Source: DATJXG01 sp035500455 (GTDB taxonomy: Bacteria > Acidobacteriota > Terriglobia > Terriglobales > Acidobacteriaceae). Taken from it: a stretch of DNA of 8,359 nt. Below the pieces are notes generated by a model, which saw only the letters and a program-made list of their open reading frames with translations, made no database searches and was not told the origin of the DNA. Positions 1-6,870 of this stretch are shown one piece after another (position 1 is the stretch's first letter; each line of letters opens with the position of its first letter). Made by a program: the position numbers and the translations under genes. The stretch spans positions 1-8,359 of the forward strand of contig DATJXG010000372.1 in assembly GCA_035500455.1 (NCBI GenBank), given 5' to 3'.

Positions 1-1404
1 GAGAAATACCAGCCGCCGGAGTGGTACAAGGACGCGAAATTCGGCATCTTCATCCACTGGGGAGTGTATTCGGTTCCGGCGTTCGGCAACGAATGGTATC
101 CGCGCAACATGTACCGGCCGGAATCGGAGGAATACAAGCACCACATCGCTACTTACGGGCCACAAACCAAGTTCGGCTACAAGGATTTCATCCCCATGTT
201 CAAAGCCGAGCACTTTGATCCGGCCGCGTGGGCGCGCCTGTTCAAGGCGGCGGGCGCAAAGTATGTGGTTCCGGTGGCGGAGCATCACGACGGCTTCGCC
301 ATGTACGACAGCGGCCTGAGTGACTGGACGGCCGCGAAAATGGGACCGCACCGCGACGTGGTCGGCGAGTTGGCGAAAGCTGTGCGCGCGGAAGGCCTGC
401 ACTTTGGCGCTTCGTCGCACCGCGTGGAACACAACTTCTTCCTCGGCGTCGGCCGGGCGATTCCCTCTGACATCAACGATCCGCAGTACGCCGCCTTCTA
501 TGGTCCGGCGCACAACTGGCTGGAGAACAAGCAAGGCACACCGCTATCGAATGACTTCACTTACGTCTCTCCCGCGTGGGCCAATGACTGGCTGGCGCGC
601 GCGACTGAGATCGTGGAGAAATATCATCCCGACATCATGTACTTCGACTGGTGGATCGGACAGCCGTATGTTCGCCCGAACCTCACGCGCTTTGCCGCGT
701 TCTACTACAACGAGTCGCTCAAGTATGGTGACCACGTGGGGGTCATCAACTACAAGGACTACGCCATGCAGGAGCACTCGGCGGTGCTTGACATCGAGCG
801 CGGCCAACTCGGAGACCTGCGCCCGCTCTACTGGCAGACCGACACTTCGGTCAGCAACAAGTCATGGGGCTACATCAAGGACGATACGTTCAAGTCGCCG
901 CAGTTCATCGTTCAGCAGTTGGTGGATATCGTCAGCAAGAACGGCAATCTGTTGATGAACATAGGCCCGCGGTCCGACGGCACCATCCCGGAAGAAGTGC
1001 AGCACGTGCTGCTCGACGTGGGAGAGTGGCTGAAGGTGAATGGCGACGCTATTTACGGGACGCGGCCCTGGAAGGTTTACGGCGAGGGCCCCACCAGGGT
1101 CGCTGCCGGCTCATTCCATGACACCGACACAATGGCGTACACGCCGGAGGATTTCCGCTTCACCACCAAAGGAAACGCGCTGTACGCGATCGAACTCGGG
1201 TGGCCCACAGGAGAAGCCATCATTCATGCCCTTGGCACCACGGTGGGCGAGCGGAAGGTCAGCGGCGTAAGCCTGCTCGGCTCTGACGGGGAGCTGAAAT
1301 TCAAGCAGCAGGCGGACGGCTTGCACGTTCAGGTGCCATCGCAGGCGCCCTGTAAGTACGCATATACCTTCCGGGTGGAGTTCGAGGGGGGCACGGCAAA
1401 ATAG
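1..1404 (+). CDS. Alpha-L-fucosidase, GH29 family (5'-truncated by window edge)
   Basis: The product is a retaining exo-glycosidase that hydrolyses terminal alpha-L-fucose from glycans. The frame is open from base 1, so the start lies outside the window; the GTG at 64 is an internal Val. 467 residues are visible, and by family norms a signal peptide plus a few tens of residues are missing. Visible GH29 hallmarks are KFGIFIHWGVYSVPAFGNEW near residues 13-32, the active-site HHDGF at about 95-99, and YFDWW with the presumed nucleophile Asp at about 216 (codon 646-648). Glu266 in DIERG (codon 796-798) is a candidate acid/base, but that residue varies across GH29, so this is inference. NGNLLMNIGPRSDGTIP ends the (beta/alpha)8 barrel. 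It is followed by VNGDAIYGTRPW and a C-terminal beta-sandwich of about 90 residues. The TAG stop lies 42 bp from the stop of the convergent GntR gene. Substrate linkage and subfamily cannot be decided here. Confidence 0.95.
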   Translation, partial: EKYQPPEWYKDAKFGIFIHWGVYSVPAFGNEWYPRNMYRPESEEYKHHIATYGPQTKFGYKDFIPMFKAEHFDPAAWARLFKAAGAKYVVPVAEHHDGFAMYDSGLSDWTAAKMGPHRDVVGELAKAVRAEGLHFGASSHRVEHNFFLGVGRAIPSDINDPQYAAFYGPAHNWLENKQGTPLSNDFTYVSPAWANDWLARATEIVEKYHPDIMYFDWWIGQPYVRPNLTRFAAFYYNESLKYGDHVGVINYKDYAMQEHSAVLDIERGQLGDLRPLYWQTDTSVSNKSWGYIKDDTFKSPQFIVQQLVDIVSKNGNLLMNIGPRSDGTIPEEVQHVLLDVGEWLKVNGDAIYGTRPWKVYGEGPTRVAAGSFHDTDTMAYTPEDFRFTTKGNALYAIELGWPTGEAIIHALGTTVGERKVSGVSLLGSDGELKFKQQADGLHVQVPSQAPCKYAYTFRVEFEGGTAK

Positions 1405-1446
1405 GGTTGGAATTCAGCAGTCGTCCGATTGTAGTGCCGGCGGCCC

Positions 1447-2163
1447 TCAGGGCGCCCACACCTTCAATGCCGACTGCAAGAACAGGCCGGTGATGTGGAT
1501 CACCGTTTGTTCCGCCAGGCCGGGATCGCCCAGCCGGATAGCTTCAACAATCCGCTCGTGGTTGGGGAGTCCCTCCGCCCAGGGGCTGCAGTCCAGTCCC
1601 TTCGCGAGGGCGCACATCAAGGTAAAGGCGTAGAGCGGGACGACGAGTCGGCGGCCGTGCTCGAGCAGAAAAGGATTGCCCGGCTTCTCCAGCAAACGAA
1701 GGTGAAAATGCTGGACGCGATCGATGGTCTTGCGAATGTCGTTTTCGAGTACAGCCGCGCGCAACGCCGTGAGAGCCGTTTCCAGATCCTGCAATGGCGG
1801 CTTGCGTTCAGTGACAAGGCGCGCCGCCAGCCCTTCCAGCGCGCCCCGAATCTGGTAGATGTGAATGATGTCTGATTCTCGCAGGTTGAGCACACGTGCG
1901 CTGCGTCCGTGCCCTTTGGTCACGAAGCCTTCGGTAGTGAGGATGTTGATGGCTTCGCGGACTGACACTTGGGCCACCCCGAAGTGGCGAGCCCATCGGC
2001 CTTCGATGATCTTCTGGCCGGGAAGAAGTTTGCCGGCAAGAATTTCTTCCCGCAGTTGCGCGGCGAGATTTTCTTTCAGCAGGCCGCGCGGCTCGTGGAA
2101 CCCGTTGCGGGGAACGCCGCGCCCGGGCTCAGAGGTGCCCAGTATTTCGCTGTCCGCCTTCAA
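1447..2163 (-). CDS. GntR-family transcriptional regulator, FadR/FCD subfamily
   Basis: A cytoplasmic DNA-binding regulator of 238 residues, the usual length for the FCD group. Residues about 28-92 form the GntR winged helix: ReEILAGKLLPGQKI, then GVAQVSVREAINILTTEGFV carrying the recognition helix. Residues about 98-226 form the all-helical FCD ligand domain, with FHLRL..KPGNPFL and NHERIVEAIRLGD as family signatures. The start is TTG at 2161-2163, chosen because GGGGGAGG sits 4 nt upstream and no ATG lies near the N-terminus. FCD domains usually bind a metal and a small organic acid or sugar acid. Here the Asp expected four residues before His154 is Val150, and the last His (223) seems one residue out of register. 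The gene lies downstream of and co-directional with the TPR gene (123 bp gap) and convergent with the fucosidase. Control of fucosidase expression is possible but unproven. Confidence 0.93.
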   Translation of the reverse strand: MKADSEILGTSEPGRGVPRNGFHEPRGLLKENLAAQLREEILAGKLLPGQKIIEGRWARHFGVAQVSVREAINILTTEGFVTKGHGRSARVLNLRESDIIHIYQIRGALEGLAARLVTERKPPLQDLETALTALRAAVLENDIRKTIDRVQHFHLRLLEKPGNPFLLEHGRRLVVPLYAFTLMCALAKGLDCSPWAEGLPNHERIVEAIRLGDPGLAEQTVIHITGLFLQSALKVWAP

Positions 2164-2167
2164 ACGA

Positions 2168-2175
2168 CCTCCCCC
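2168..2175 (-). promoter_or_regulatory. Ribosome binding site fixing the TTG start of the GntR gene
   Basis: Read on the minus strand this is GGGGGAGG, 4 nt before the TTG codon at 2161-2163. It is the strongest Shine-Dalgarno near any gene start in the window and is the main reason for choosing the rare TTG start. Confidence 0.6.
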
Positions 2176-2215
2176 ACGCTCGCGCCAGGCAGTTGGCCCA
2201 GCCCATTGGGGTGTT

Positions 2216-2243
2216 TGTATGCCGGAAGGCGCTCGCGTGTCAA
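2216..2243 (-). promoter_or_regulatory. Candidate sigma70-type promoter for the GntR gene
   Basis: The minus strand holds a perfect TTGACA -35 box (plus coordinates 2238-2243), a 16-bp spacer and a weak -10 match CATACA (2216-2221). Transcription would start near 2209, leaving a leader of roughly 45 nt before the TTG codon. It lies wholly between the TPR stop and the gntR start, so the regulator could be transcribed independently of the TPR gene. The -10 matches only three of six consensus bases, so this is a prediction. Confidence 0.4.
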
Positions 2244-2286
2244 ATTGGCCGCTGGCCTTGGGTTGTGTGATCGCGGTCCGTCTCGC

Positions 2287-4869
2287 TTATCTGGCGCTGC
2301 TCTCAACCATGCTGATCGCCTTTTGGACGTCTGGGTCATTGGGAGAGAGCTTGCGCGCTGCCTGCAGTTCGGCCAACCCATTTTTCAGGTCCCCGGAGTG
2401 GCAGTAGATCAGGCCAAGATCCTTATGAAGCAGCGGCAGGGCGCTGCAGTTTCCGCACTCTTGCAGGCCTTCTTTCAACTGCGAGATGGCCTTGGGCCAA
2501 TCGTGGGCGGCGGCCGATGCCAGAGCAAAGTTGCCCAGGGTCTGCGCCCGATCCATGATGTGCTTCTTCTGCTGCAAGTCTTCGAATCGTGCCTGCAGTC
2601 GCTTGGCCTCGTCGGGGTTGGACTTGGCAAGCAGGCGCGAAAGGTTGTAGAGCGCCTCAGCGTGGTCAGGATTGAGCAGAATCACGCGCCGCCACTGGGC
2701 AATTGCTCCCGCTTGATCGCCTTGCCGCAGCAGGCCCTGCCCCAGCATGTAGAGAGCGTCGGGGTTGCCGGGGTCCAGGGTCGCGGTTTTGTTGAATAGT
2801 TTGACCGATTCGTCGTTATTGCCAAGTTGCTTCTGGATCAAGCCCAGCAGGTACCAGGAGTCGGCGGACTTGGGATCGAGCTTGACCGCGGTCTCCAGTT
2901 CCGGCTGCGCTTCGGCGTTGCGCTGCAGGTCGAGCAAGACCCGGCCCTTGTTGTAATGTGCGGGCGACGACTCGGGATCAAGCCGCACCGCCTCGGAGAA
3001 TTCCACCAGCGCCCCCGCCAAGTCGAACTGATCCGCCAACGCAATGCCCAAATTCAGGTGCGCCCCAGGGGATTTGGGGTCGAGTTCCACCACCTTGCGG
3101 AAGCTTTCGATCGCTTCCTTAGGGCGATTCAGGCGGGAAAGCACCATGGCACGGCCGGTAAGCGCCTTGGTATTGTTCGGCTCGATGTTCAGCGCGCTCT
3201 CGAGCGCCGATTCGGCCTCCGTGAGGCGCGACTCACCTGCCAGGATGAGGCCGAGATTAGCGAACGCCTGCCCATAGTGAGGATCATTCTCCGTCGCCAG
3301 GCGGAACAACTCTTCGGCTTCCTTTGCTTTGCCTTGTTGTCCGTAGAGCACGCCAAGGTTGTTCTGGGCTTCGGCATATTGCGGGTTGAGAGAGATGGCG
3401 CTCTTGAACTGCGTTTCCGCCTCGGCGGCGCGGCCTGCCCGAAGACTCAGCAATCCCAATTGATTGTGTGCCGGCGCAAAGTTGGCATCCAAGGCGGTGG
3501 ACTTCTCCAGGGCTTCGCGTTCGTTGTCATATTCCCGCAAGCGGTCCAGCGCCAGCGAGAGGTCGTAGTAGGTGCGGGCGTTCTTCGGGTCCTGCGCAAT
3601 CGCTTCACGGTAAACACTCACCGCGCGCTGCGGGTCTCCCGACTGTAAATATTGATTGGCCTGGTTTGCCTTGGTGCCGGCAATGTCTTCCTTGACGGTT
3701 TCTTCCCGCTTTTGCCCGACGATCTGCAACTCCTGGCGCGCTTTCTCTTCCTGACCTAGAGCGCGGAGGACTCCAGCCAGCTGGAAATGCGCCTCCCCCG
3801 AGGTTGGATTCAGTTGCACAGCTTTCTCGAGCTGCACGCGTGCTTCCGCGGGCTTGCCCAGCTTGGCCAGCACAAAGCCGAGGTTATAGCGGGCATCGTA
3901 GGAGTCTGGCTTCTTGGCGGCGGCGCGGACGAGCATGGGCTCCGCGTCGGCGTAATTGCCCAGGCCTCGATCCACGATGCCGGTGAGATAGAGAGCGTCA
4001 AAATCGTCCGGCTTGCGGCGAACATAATCTTGAATGATAGGCAAAGCGGTGCTGAATTCGGCGAGCACACTCAGCGCCTTCACGTACGACACGCGAACGC
4101 CGTCGTCCGAGGGATCGAGCCGCAGCGCTTCCCGGAATTCGCCCGCCGCTTCACGGTAACGATCCTGCTGCACATACGCGATTCCCAGGTTCGAATGCGC
4201 CTGGGCCGAGTCGGGATCCTGTTTCACCAGGCGCGAAAGTATTCCGATCGCCTCAGCCGTATTTCCGTTCTTTGAGTAGGCAATGGCGAGATCAAGTTGC
4301 AGGCCTTCGTCTGAAGGGGCGTCTTTCAAAGCTGCGATGGCGGGCAGATATCGCTTCTGCGCGATGTAGGCGTTGGCTAACCCGTCAAGCGCCGGAATCG
4401 AATTGGGGTCTGCCTTAAGCGCGGTTTTGAATTCTTCGATGGCAGCGTCGTTCTGGTTGGTTTGGTTCAGCGCCGTTCCCAGCGCAATGTAAGTTTGCGG
4501 CCCTGGTTTCAGCCGCAGCGCCGCGCGAAACTCGCGAACCGCGCGCTGCGGATTGCCGCCGCCGAGCAGCGCCAGCCCCAGGTTGTAGTGAGCCTCCCAG
4601 GAGTTGGGTTCGAGACGAAGCGCGGACTCGAAGGCTGTGAACGCGCAGGGGAACTGGTTGTGCTGTCCGAAGTAAGCTCCTAAGGCGTCATAAGCGGCCG
4701 CGGAGGGATGCGATGTGATGGCCTGTTCCAGCTCTGCCGGTCCTTTACATCCGGGGTTCTGTGCGGCTGCCGCCAGACAGCAGACGCAAAGGGTAAAGCA
4801 GAATCGAACGATCCCGAAAACTACTGGCTGCAGTGGTGATTGGATTGTCTTTTCAAACCGAAAACCCAT
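2287..4869 (-). CDS. Secreted tetratricopeptide-repeat (TPR) protein, about 22 repeats
   Basis: A probable periplasmic or outer-surface scaffold; TPR superhelices bind protein partners. From the ATG at 4867-4869 the product has 860 residues. Residues 1-37 look like a signal peptide: basic N-region, hydrophobic core from about V16, then LAAAAQ as the likely cleavage site. From about residue 57 to near the C-terminus run consecutive 34-residue units of the form AxAHYNLGxxLxxxGxxxEAxxxFxxAxxLDP, about 22 in all. The register is disturbed by a linker near 385-400 and a charged segment near 745-770. The last repeats carry a CGNC motif (Cys805) and a further Cys. No enzyme domain is visible. The start is uncertain: the frame is open up to TTG 4956, and TTG at 4888-4890 has GGGGAG 5 nt upstream and would add seven residues, whereas the ATG has no clear ribosome site. 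The gene is divergent from the CRTAC1-like gene at 5030. Specific partner unknown. Confidence 0.93.
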   Translation of the reverse strand: MGFRFEKTIQSPLQPVVFGIVRFCFTLCVCCLAAAAQNPGCKGPAELEQAITSHPSAAAYDALGAYFGQHNQFPCAFTAFESALRLEPNSWEAHYNLGLALLGGGNPQRAVREFRAALRLKPGPQTYIALGTALNQTNQNDAAIEEFKTALKADPNSIPALDGLANAYIAQKRYLPAIAALKDAPSDEGLQLDLAIAYSKNGNTAEAIGILSRLVKQDPDSAQAHSNLGIAYVQQDRYREAAGEFREALRLDPSDDGVRVSYVKALSVLAEFSTALPIIQDYVRRKPDDFDALYLTGIVDRGLGNYADAEPMLVRAAAKKPDSYDARYNLGFVLAKLGKPAEARVQLEKAVQLNPTSGEAHFQLAGVLRALGQEEKARQELQIVGQKREETVKEDIAGTKANQANQYLQSGDPQRAVSVYREAIAQDPKNARTYYDLSLALDRLREYDNEREALEKSTALDANFAPAHNQLGLLSLRAGRAAEAETQFKSAISLNPQYAEAQNNLGVLYGQQGKAKEAEELFRLATENDPHYGQAFANLGLILAGESRLTEAESALESALNIEPNNTKALTGRAMVLSRLNRPKEAIESFRKVVELDPKSPGAHLNLGIALADQFDLAGALVEFSEAVRLDPESSPAHYNKGRVLLDLQRNAEAQPELETAVKLDPKSADSWYLLGLIQKQLGNNDESVKLFNKTATLDPGNPDALYMLGQGLLRQGDQAGAIAQWRRVILLNPDHAEALYNLSRLLAKSNPDEAKRLQARFEDLQQKKHIMDRAQTLGNFALASAAAHDWPKAISQLKEGLQECGNCSALPLLHKDLGLIYCHSGDLKNGLAELQAARKLSPNDPDVQKAISMVESSAR

Positions 4870-4909
4870 ATCGATTGGATACAAGGCCAACAGGACTCCC
4901 CGGTGGTCA

Positions 4910-4938
4910 AGTGCAACAGATGGATGAGCGGTTGTCAA
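4910..4938 (-). promoter_or_regulatory. Weak candidate promoter for the TPR gene
   Basis: On the minus strand a perfect TTGACA (4933-4938) is followed after 17 bp by TGCACT (4910-4915), which matches the -10 consensus at only three positions. A start site near 4903 would leave a very short leader if the TTG at 4890 is used and about 34 nt if the ATG at 4869 is used. The location in the divergent region is right, but the -10 is poor. Confidence 0.25.
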
Positions 4939-5011
4939 CGTGGGTGGTGGCGGCAAACAGCGCCGTTCGGGTTGTCTGAGCGCCCGCAGTCCGACTTCGG
5001 GCTGCTCGCGA

Positions 5012-5020
5012 TGTTATGAT
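5012..5020 (+). promoter_or_regulatory. Candidate extended -10 promoter of the CRTAC1-like gene
   Basis: TGTTATGAT fits an extended -10 element (TG, one base, then TATGAT with five of six consensus bases). No good -35 lies 17 bp upstream, as is usual for extended -10 promoters. Transcription would start near 5027, only a few bases before the ATG at 5030, which suggests leaderless or near-leaderless initiation. Confidence 0.38.
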
Positions 5021-5029
5021 CGGCGAGAC

Positions 5030-6823
5030 ATGAGGAGGGACGTGGTTCGCGGGAGTGGCAGAGCGGAACTTTCATCGGTTTTCATTTGGTTCGTTTTCGT
5101 TCTCATCAGCGTAACAGTGTGCTGCCGGGCCTTTTCCCAGGGGGTAGCAACTGGCGGAACCGCAGTCCCGGCCAGGCCACTGCCGCCTGGGATGAAACCG
5201 CCGATCGTTCGCTACGAAGATATTGCAGCCAAAGCGGGGCTGACGGGTGTGGAGGTCTCCGGCGCGGAGACTGGAAAGCAATACATCATTGAGTCCACCG
5301 GCACGGGCGTGGCGGTTTTCGACTACGACAACGACGGACTGCCTGACATTTTTCTAGTCAATGGCGGCCGGCTGGGCAAAGACGCGCAACAACCCACTCA
5401 CTTTCTGTATCACAATCTCGGCGGCCTGAAGTTCGAGGACGTTACCGAGAAAGCCGGCTTGACCCACACCGGTTGGGGGCAAGGCGTGTGCGCGGGCGAC
5501 GTCGGCAATGACGGCAATACCGACCTGTTCGTCACGCAATGGGGACATAACGTCCTCTACAAGAACCAGGGTAACGGGACATTTCGCGATGAAACCAGCG
5601 CCCGCGGACTGGCGACGCCGGAAGAGCGCTGGAGCACAGGCTGCGCCTTCGTTGATTTCAACCGCGACGGTTATCTCGATCTTGTGGTCGCGCATTACCT
5701 GGTGCTGGATCTGAGCAAAACGCCGAAGCCGGGCGACAATGCGCAATGCCAGTGGAAGGGAATGCCGGTTCTATGCGGGCCGCGCGGCTTGCCCGCCGAG
5801 ACTATGTCTTTCTACGAGAACGATGGGCACGGCCACTTCACCGACGTCTCCACCACAGTGCATGTTGCGGGGCCGAAGAATTATTACGGCTTCACGGTGC
5901 TCACCGCTGATTTTGACAACGACGGATTCCCCGATATCTACATCGCCTGCGACTCCACGGCGAATGTGTATTACCACAACTTGGGCGGAAAGACATTTGA
6001 GGAGATGGGCCTGCTGGCGGGCGTGGCGTACAACGAAGACGGCCGCGAACAGGCCGGCATGGGCGTGACCGCCGGCGACTATGATGGCGACGGCCTGCTG
6101 GATATCTTCAAAACCAATTTCGCCGACGACACGCACACCCTTTACCGCAACACCGGCAAGAACAACTTCGAAGACGCCACAATCGCCTCGGGACTAGCGG
6201 TGAACACCAAGTATCTGGGCTGGGGGACGGCGTTCATCGATATCGATAATGACGGCTGGAAGGACTTGATCGTCGCTAACGGGCACGTCTATCCCGAGGT
6301 GGATAACGCGCGTACCGGGGAGAAATTCAAACAGCCGCGGCTACTGTATTGGAACCGCGGAGATCATCAGTTCTTTGACCTCTCCGCACAGGGCGGGCCA
6401 GGTATTTCCGATACGCATTCATCGCGTGGCCTGGCGATCGGCGACCTGGACAACGATGGCGACATGGAGATCGTGATCGTGAACATGGGGGAAGCGCCGT
6501 CGCTGCTGAAAAATTTTGGTCCTCCCACCGGGAAGTCCCTGCTGGTGCGCGCGATCACTTCCAACCGCGATGCTATCGGTGCTCGAGTGACGCTAACCGC
6601 CAACGGCCGCAAACAGATTGATGAGGTGCGTAGCGGCGGCTCATTCATTTCGCAGAGCGATTTCCGTCTGCACTTCGGGCTGGGCAGCGCAAAGTCCGCG
6701 GACTTATCCGTGCGGTGGATAGATGGCAAGGTGGAGAATATTGCCGGGGTTGCCGCCGGCCAGATCGTCACCATCGAAGAAGGGAAGGGAATTGTTCGCA
6801 AGCAGCCTTACTCTAAACGGTAG
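5030..6823 (+). CDS. CRTAC1-like protein: FG-GAP/VCBS repeats plus ASPIC/UnbV domain
   Basis: A predicted secreted, calcium-binding beta-propeller of 597 residues. No enzymatic role is established for bacterial members; binding or adhesion is the usual inference. The N-terminus has basic residues, a hydrophobic stretch (VFIWFVFVLISVTVCC) and a likely cleavage near AFSQ. Seven loops of the D-x-[DN]-x-DG type begin at about residues 98, 157, 209, 294, 350, 404 and 472, enough for a seven-bladed propeller. Loop 2 (DVGNDGNTD) lacks the usual Asp/Asn at its third position. Cys240 and Cys249 sit in an insertion between loops 3 and 4 that the neighbouring paralogue shares. The ASPIC/UnbV domain occupies about 510-580 (SNRDAIGARV, GGSFISQSDFRLHFGLG). 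The frame is open back to GTG 4940, but ATG 5030 places the signal peptide properly; GTG 5042 behind AGGAGG is an alternative with a 3-nt spacer. Divergent from the TPR gene and convergent with the paralogue at 6845. Confidence 0.94.
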   Translation: MRRDVVRGSGRAELSSVFIWFVFVLISVTVCCRAFSQGVATGGTAVPARPLPPGMKPPIVRYEDIAAKAGLTGVEVSGAETGKQYIIESTGTGVAVFDYDNDGLPDIFLVNGGRLGKDAQQPTHFLYHNLGGLKFEDVTEKAGLTHTGWGQGVCAGDVGNDGNTDLFVTQWGHNVLYKNQGNGTFRDETSARGLATPEERWSTGCAFVDFNRDGYLDLVVAHYLVLDLSKTPKPGDNAQCQWKGMPVLCGPRGLPAETMSFYENDGHGHFTDVSTTVHVAGPKNYYGFTVLTADFDNDGFPDIYIACDSTANVYYHNLGGKTFEEMGLLAGVAYNEDGREQAGMGVTAGDYDGDGLLDIFKTNFADDTHTLYRNTGKNNFEDATIASGLAVNTKYLGWGTAFIDIDNDGWKDLIVANGHVYPEVDNARTGEKFKQPRLLYWNRGDHQFFDLSAQGGPGISDTHSSRGLAIGDLDNDGDMEIVIVNMGEAPSLLKNFGPPTGKSLLVRAITSNRDAIGARVTLTANGRKQIDEVRSGGSFISQSDFRLHFGLGSAKSADLSVRWIDGKVENIAGVAAGQIVTIEEGKGIVRKQPYSKR

Positions 6824-6836
6824 TGAGAGCTTTAAG

Positions 6837-6870
6837 GACGCCTATTAAGGCGTCGAAGACTTCGACTTTT
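6837..6870 (+). terminator. Candidate terminator between convergent CRTAC1-like genes
   Basis: Two overlapping inverted repeats follow the TAG stop at 6823. The first pairs GACGCC (6837-6842) with GGCGTC (6849-6854) around a TATTAA loop, and would also form in minus-strand RNA. The second pairs GTCGAAG (6852-6858) with CTTCGAC (6860-6866) and is followed directly by TTTT (6867-6870), giving a modest intrinsic terminator for the + gene. The structures overlap the stop codon and last codons of the minus-strand paralogue. The stems share bases 6852-6854, so they are alternatives, and the U-tract is short. Confidence 0.45.

Noticed and set aside
1442..1452. GCCCTCAGGGC palindrome at the end of the GntR gene as a terminator
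   Set aside because: The stem is only 5 bp with a 1-nt loop, and no T-run follows on either strand.
2446..2457. CxxC in the TPR protein as a c-type heme site
   Set aside because: Heme attachment needs CxxCH; here Ser follows the second Cys.
1969..2799. Open frame of 276 codons on the + strand, and a similar one of 273 codons at 2827-3648
   Set aside because: They lie antisense to the GntR and TPR genes, show no family motif, and are expected shadows of GC-rich repetitive coding sequence.
4940..5029. N-terminal extension of the first CRTAC1-like protein from GTG 4940
   Set aside because: It would put 30 Arg/Gly/Cys-rich residues before the signal peptide and run through the likely promoter.
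5321..6470. D-x-D-x-DG loops read as EF-hands or dockerin repeats
   Set aside because: They are not paired at dockerin spacing and each is followed by the hydrophobic strand and [LY]YxN..G.F.D pattern of FG-GAP/VCBS blades, ending in an ASPIC/UnbV domain.
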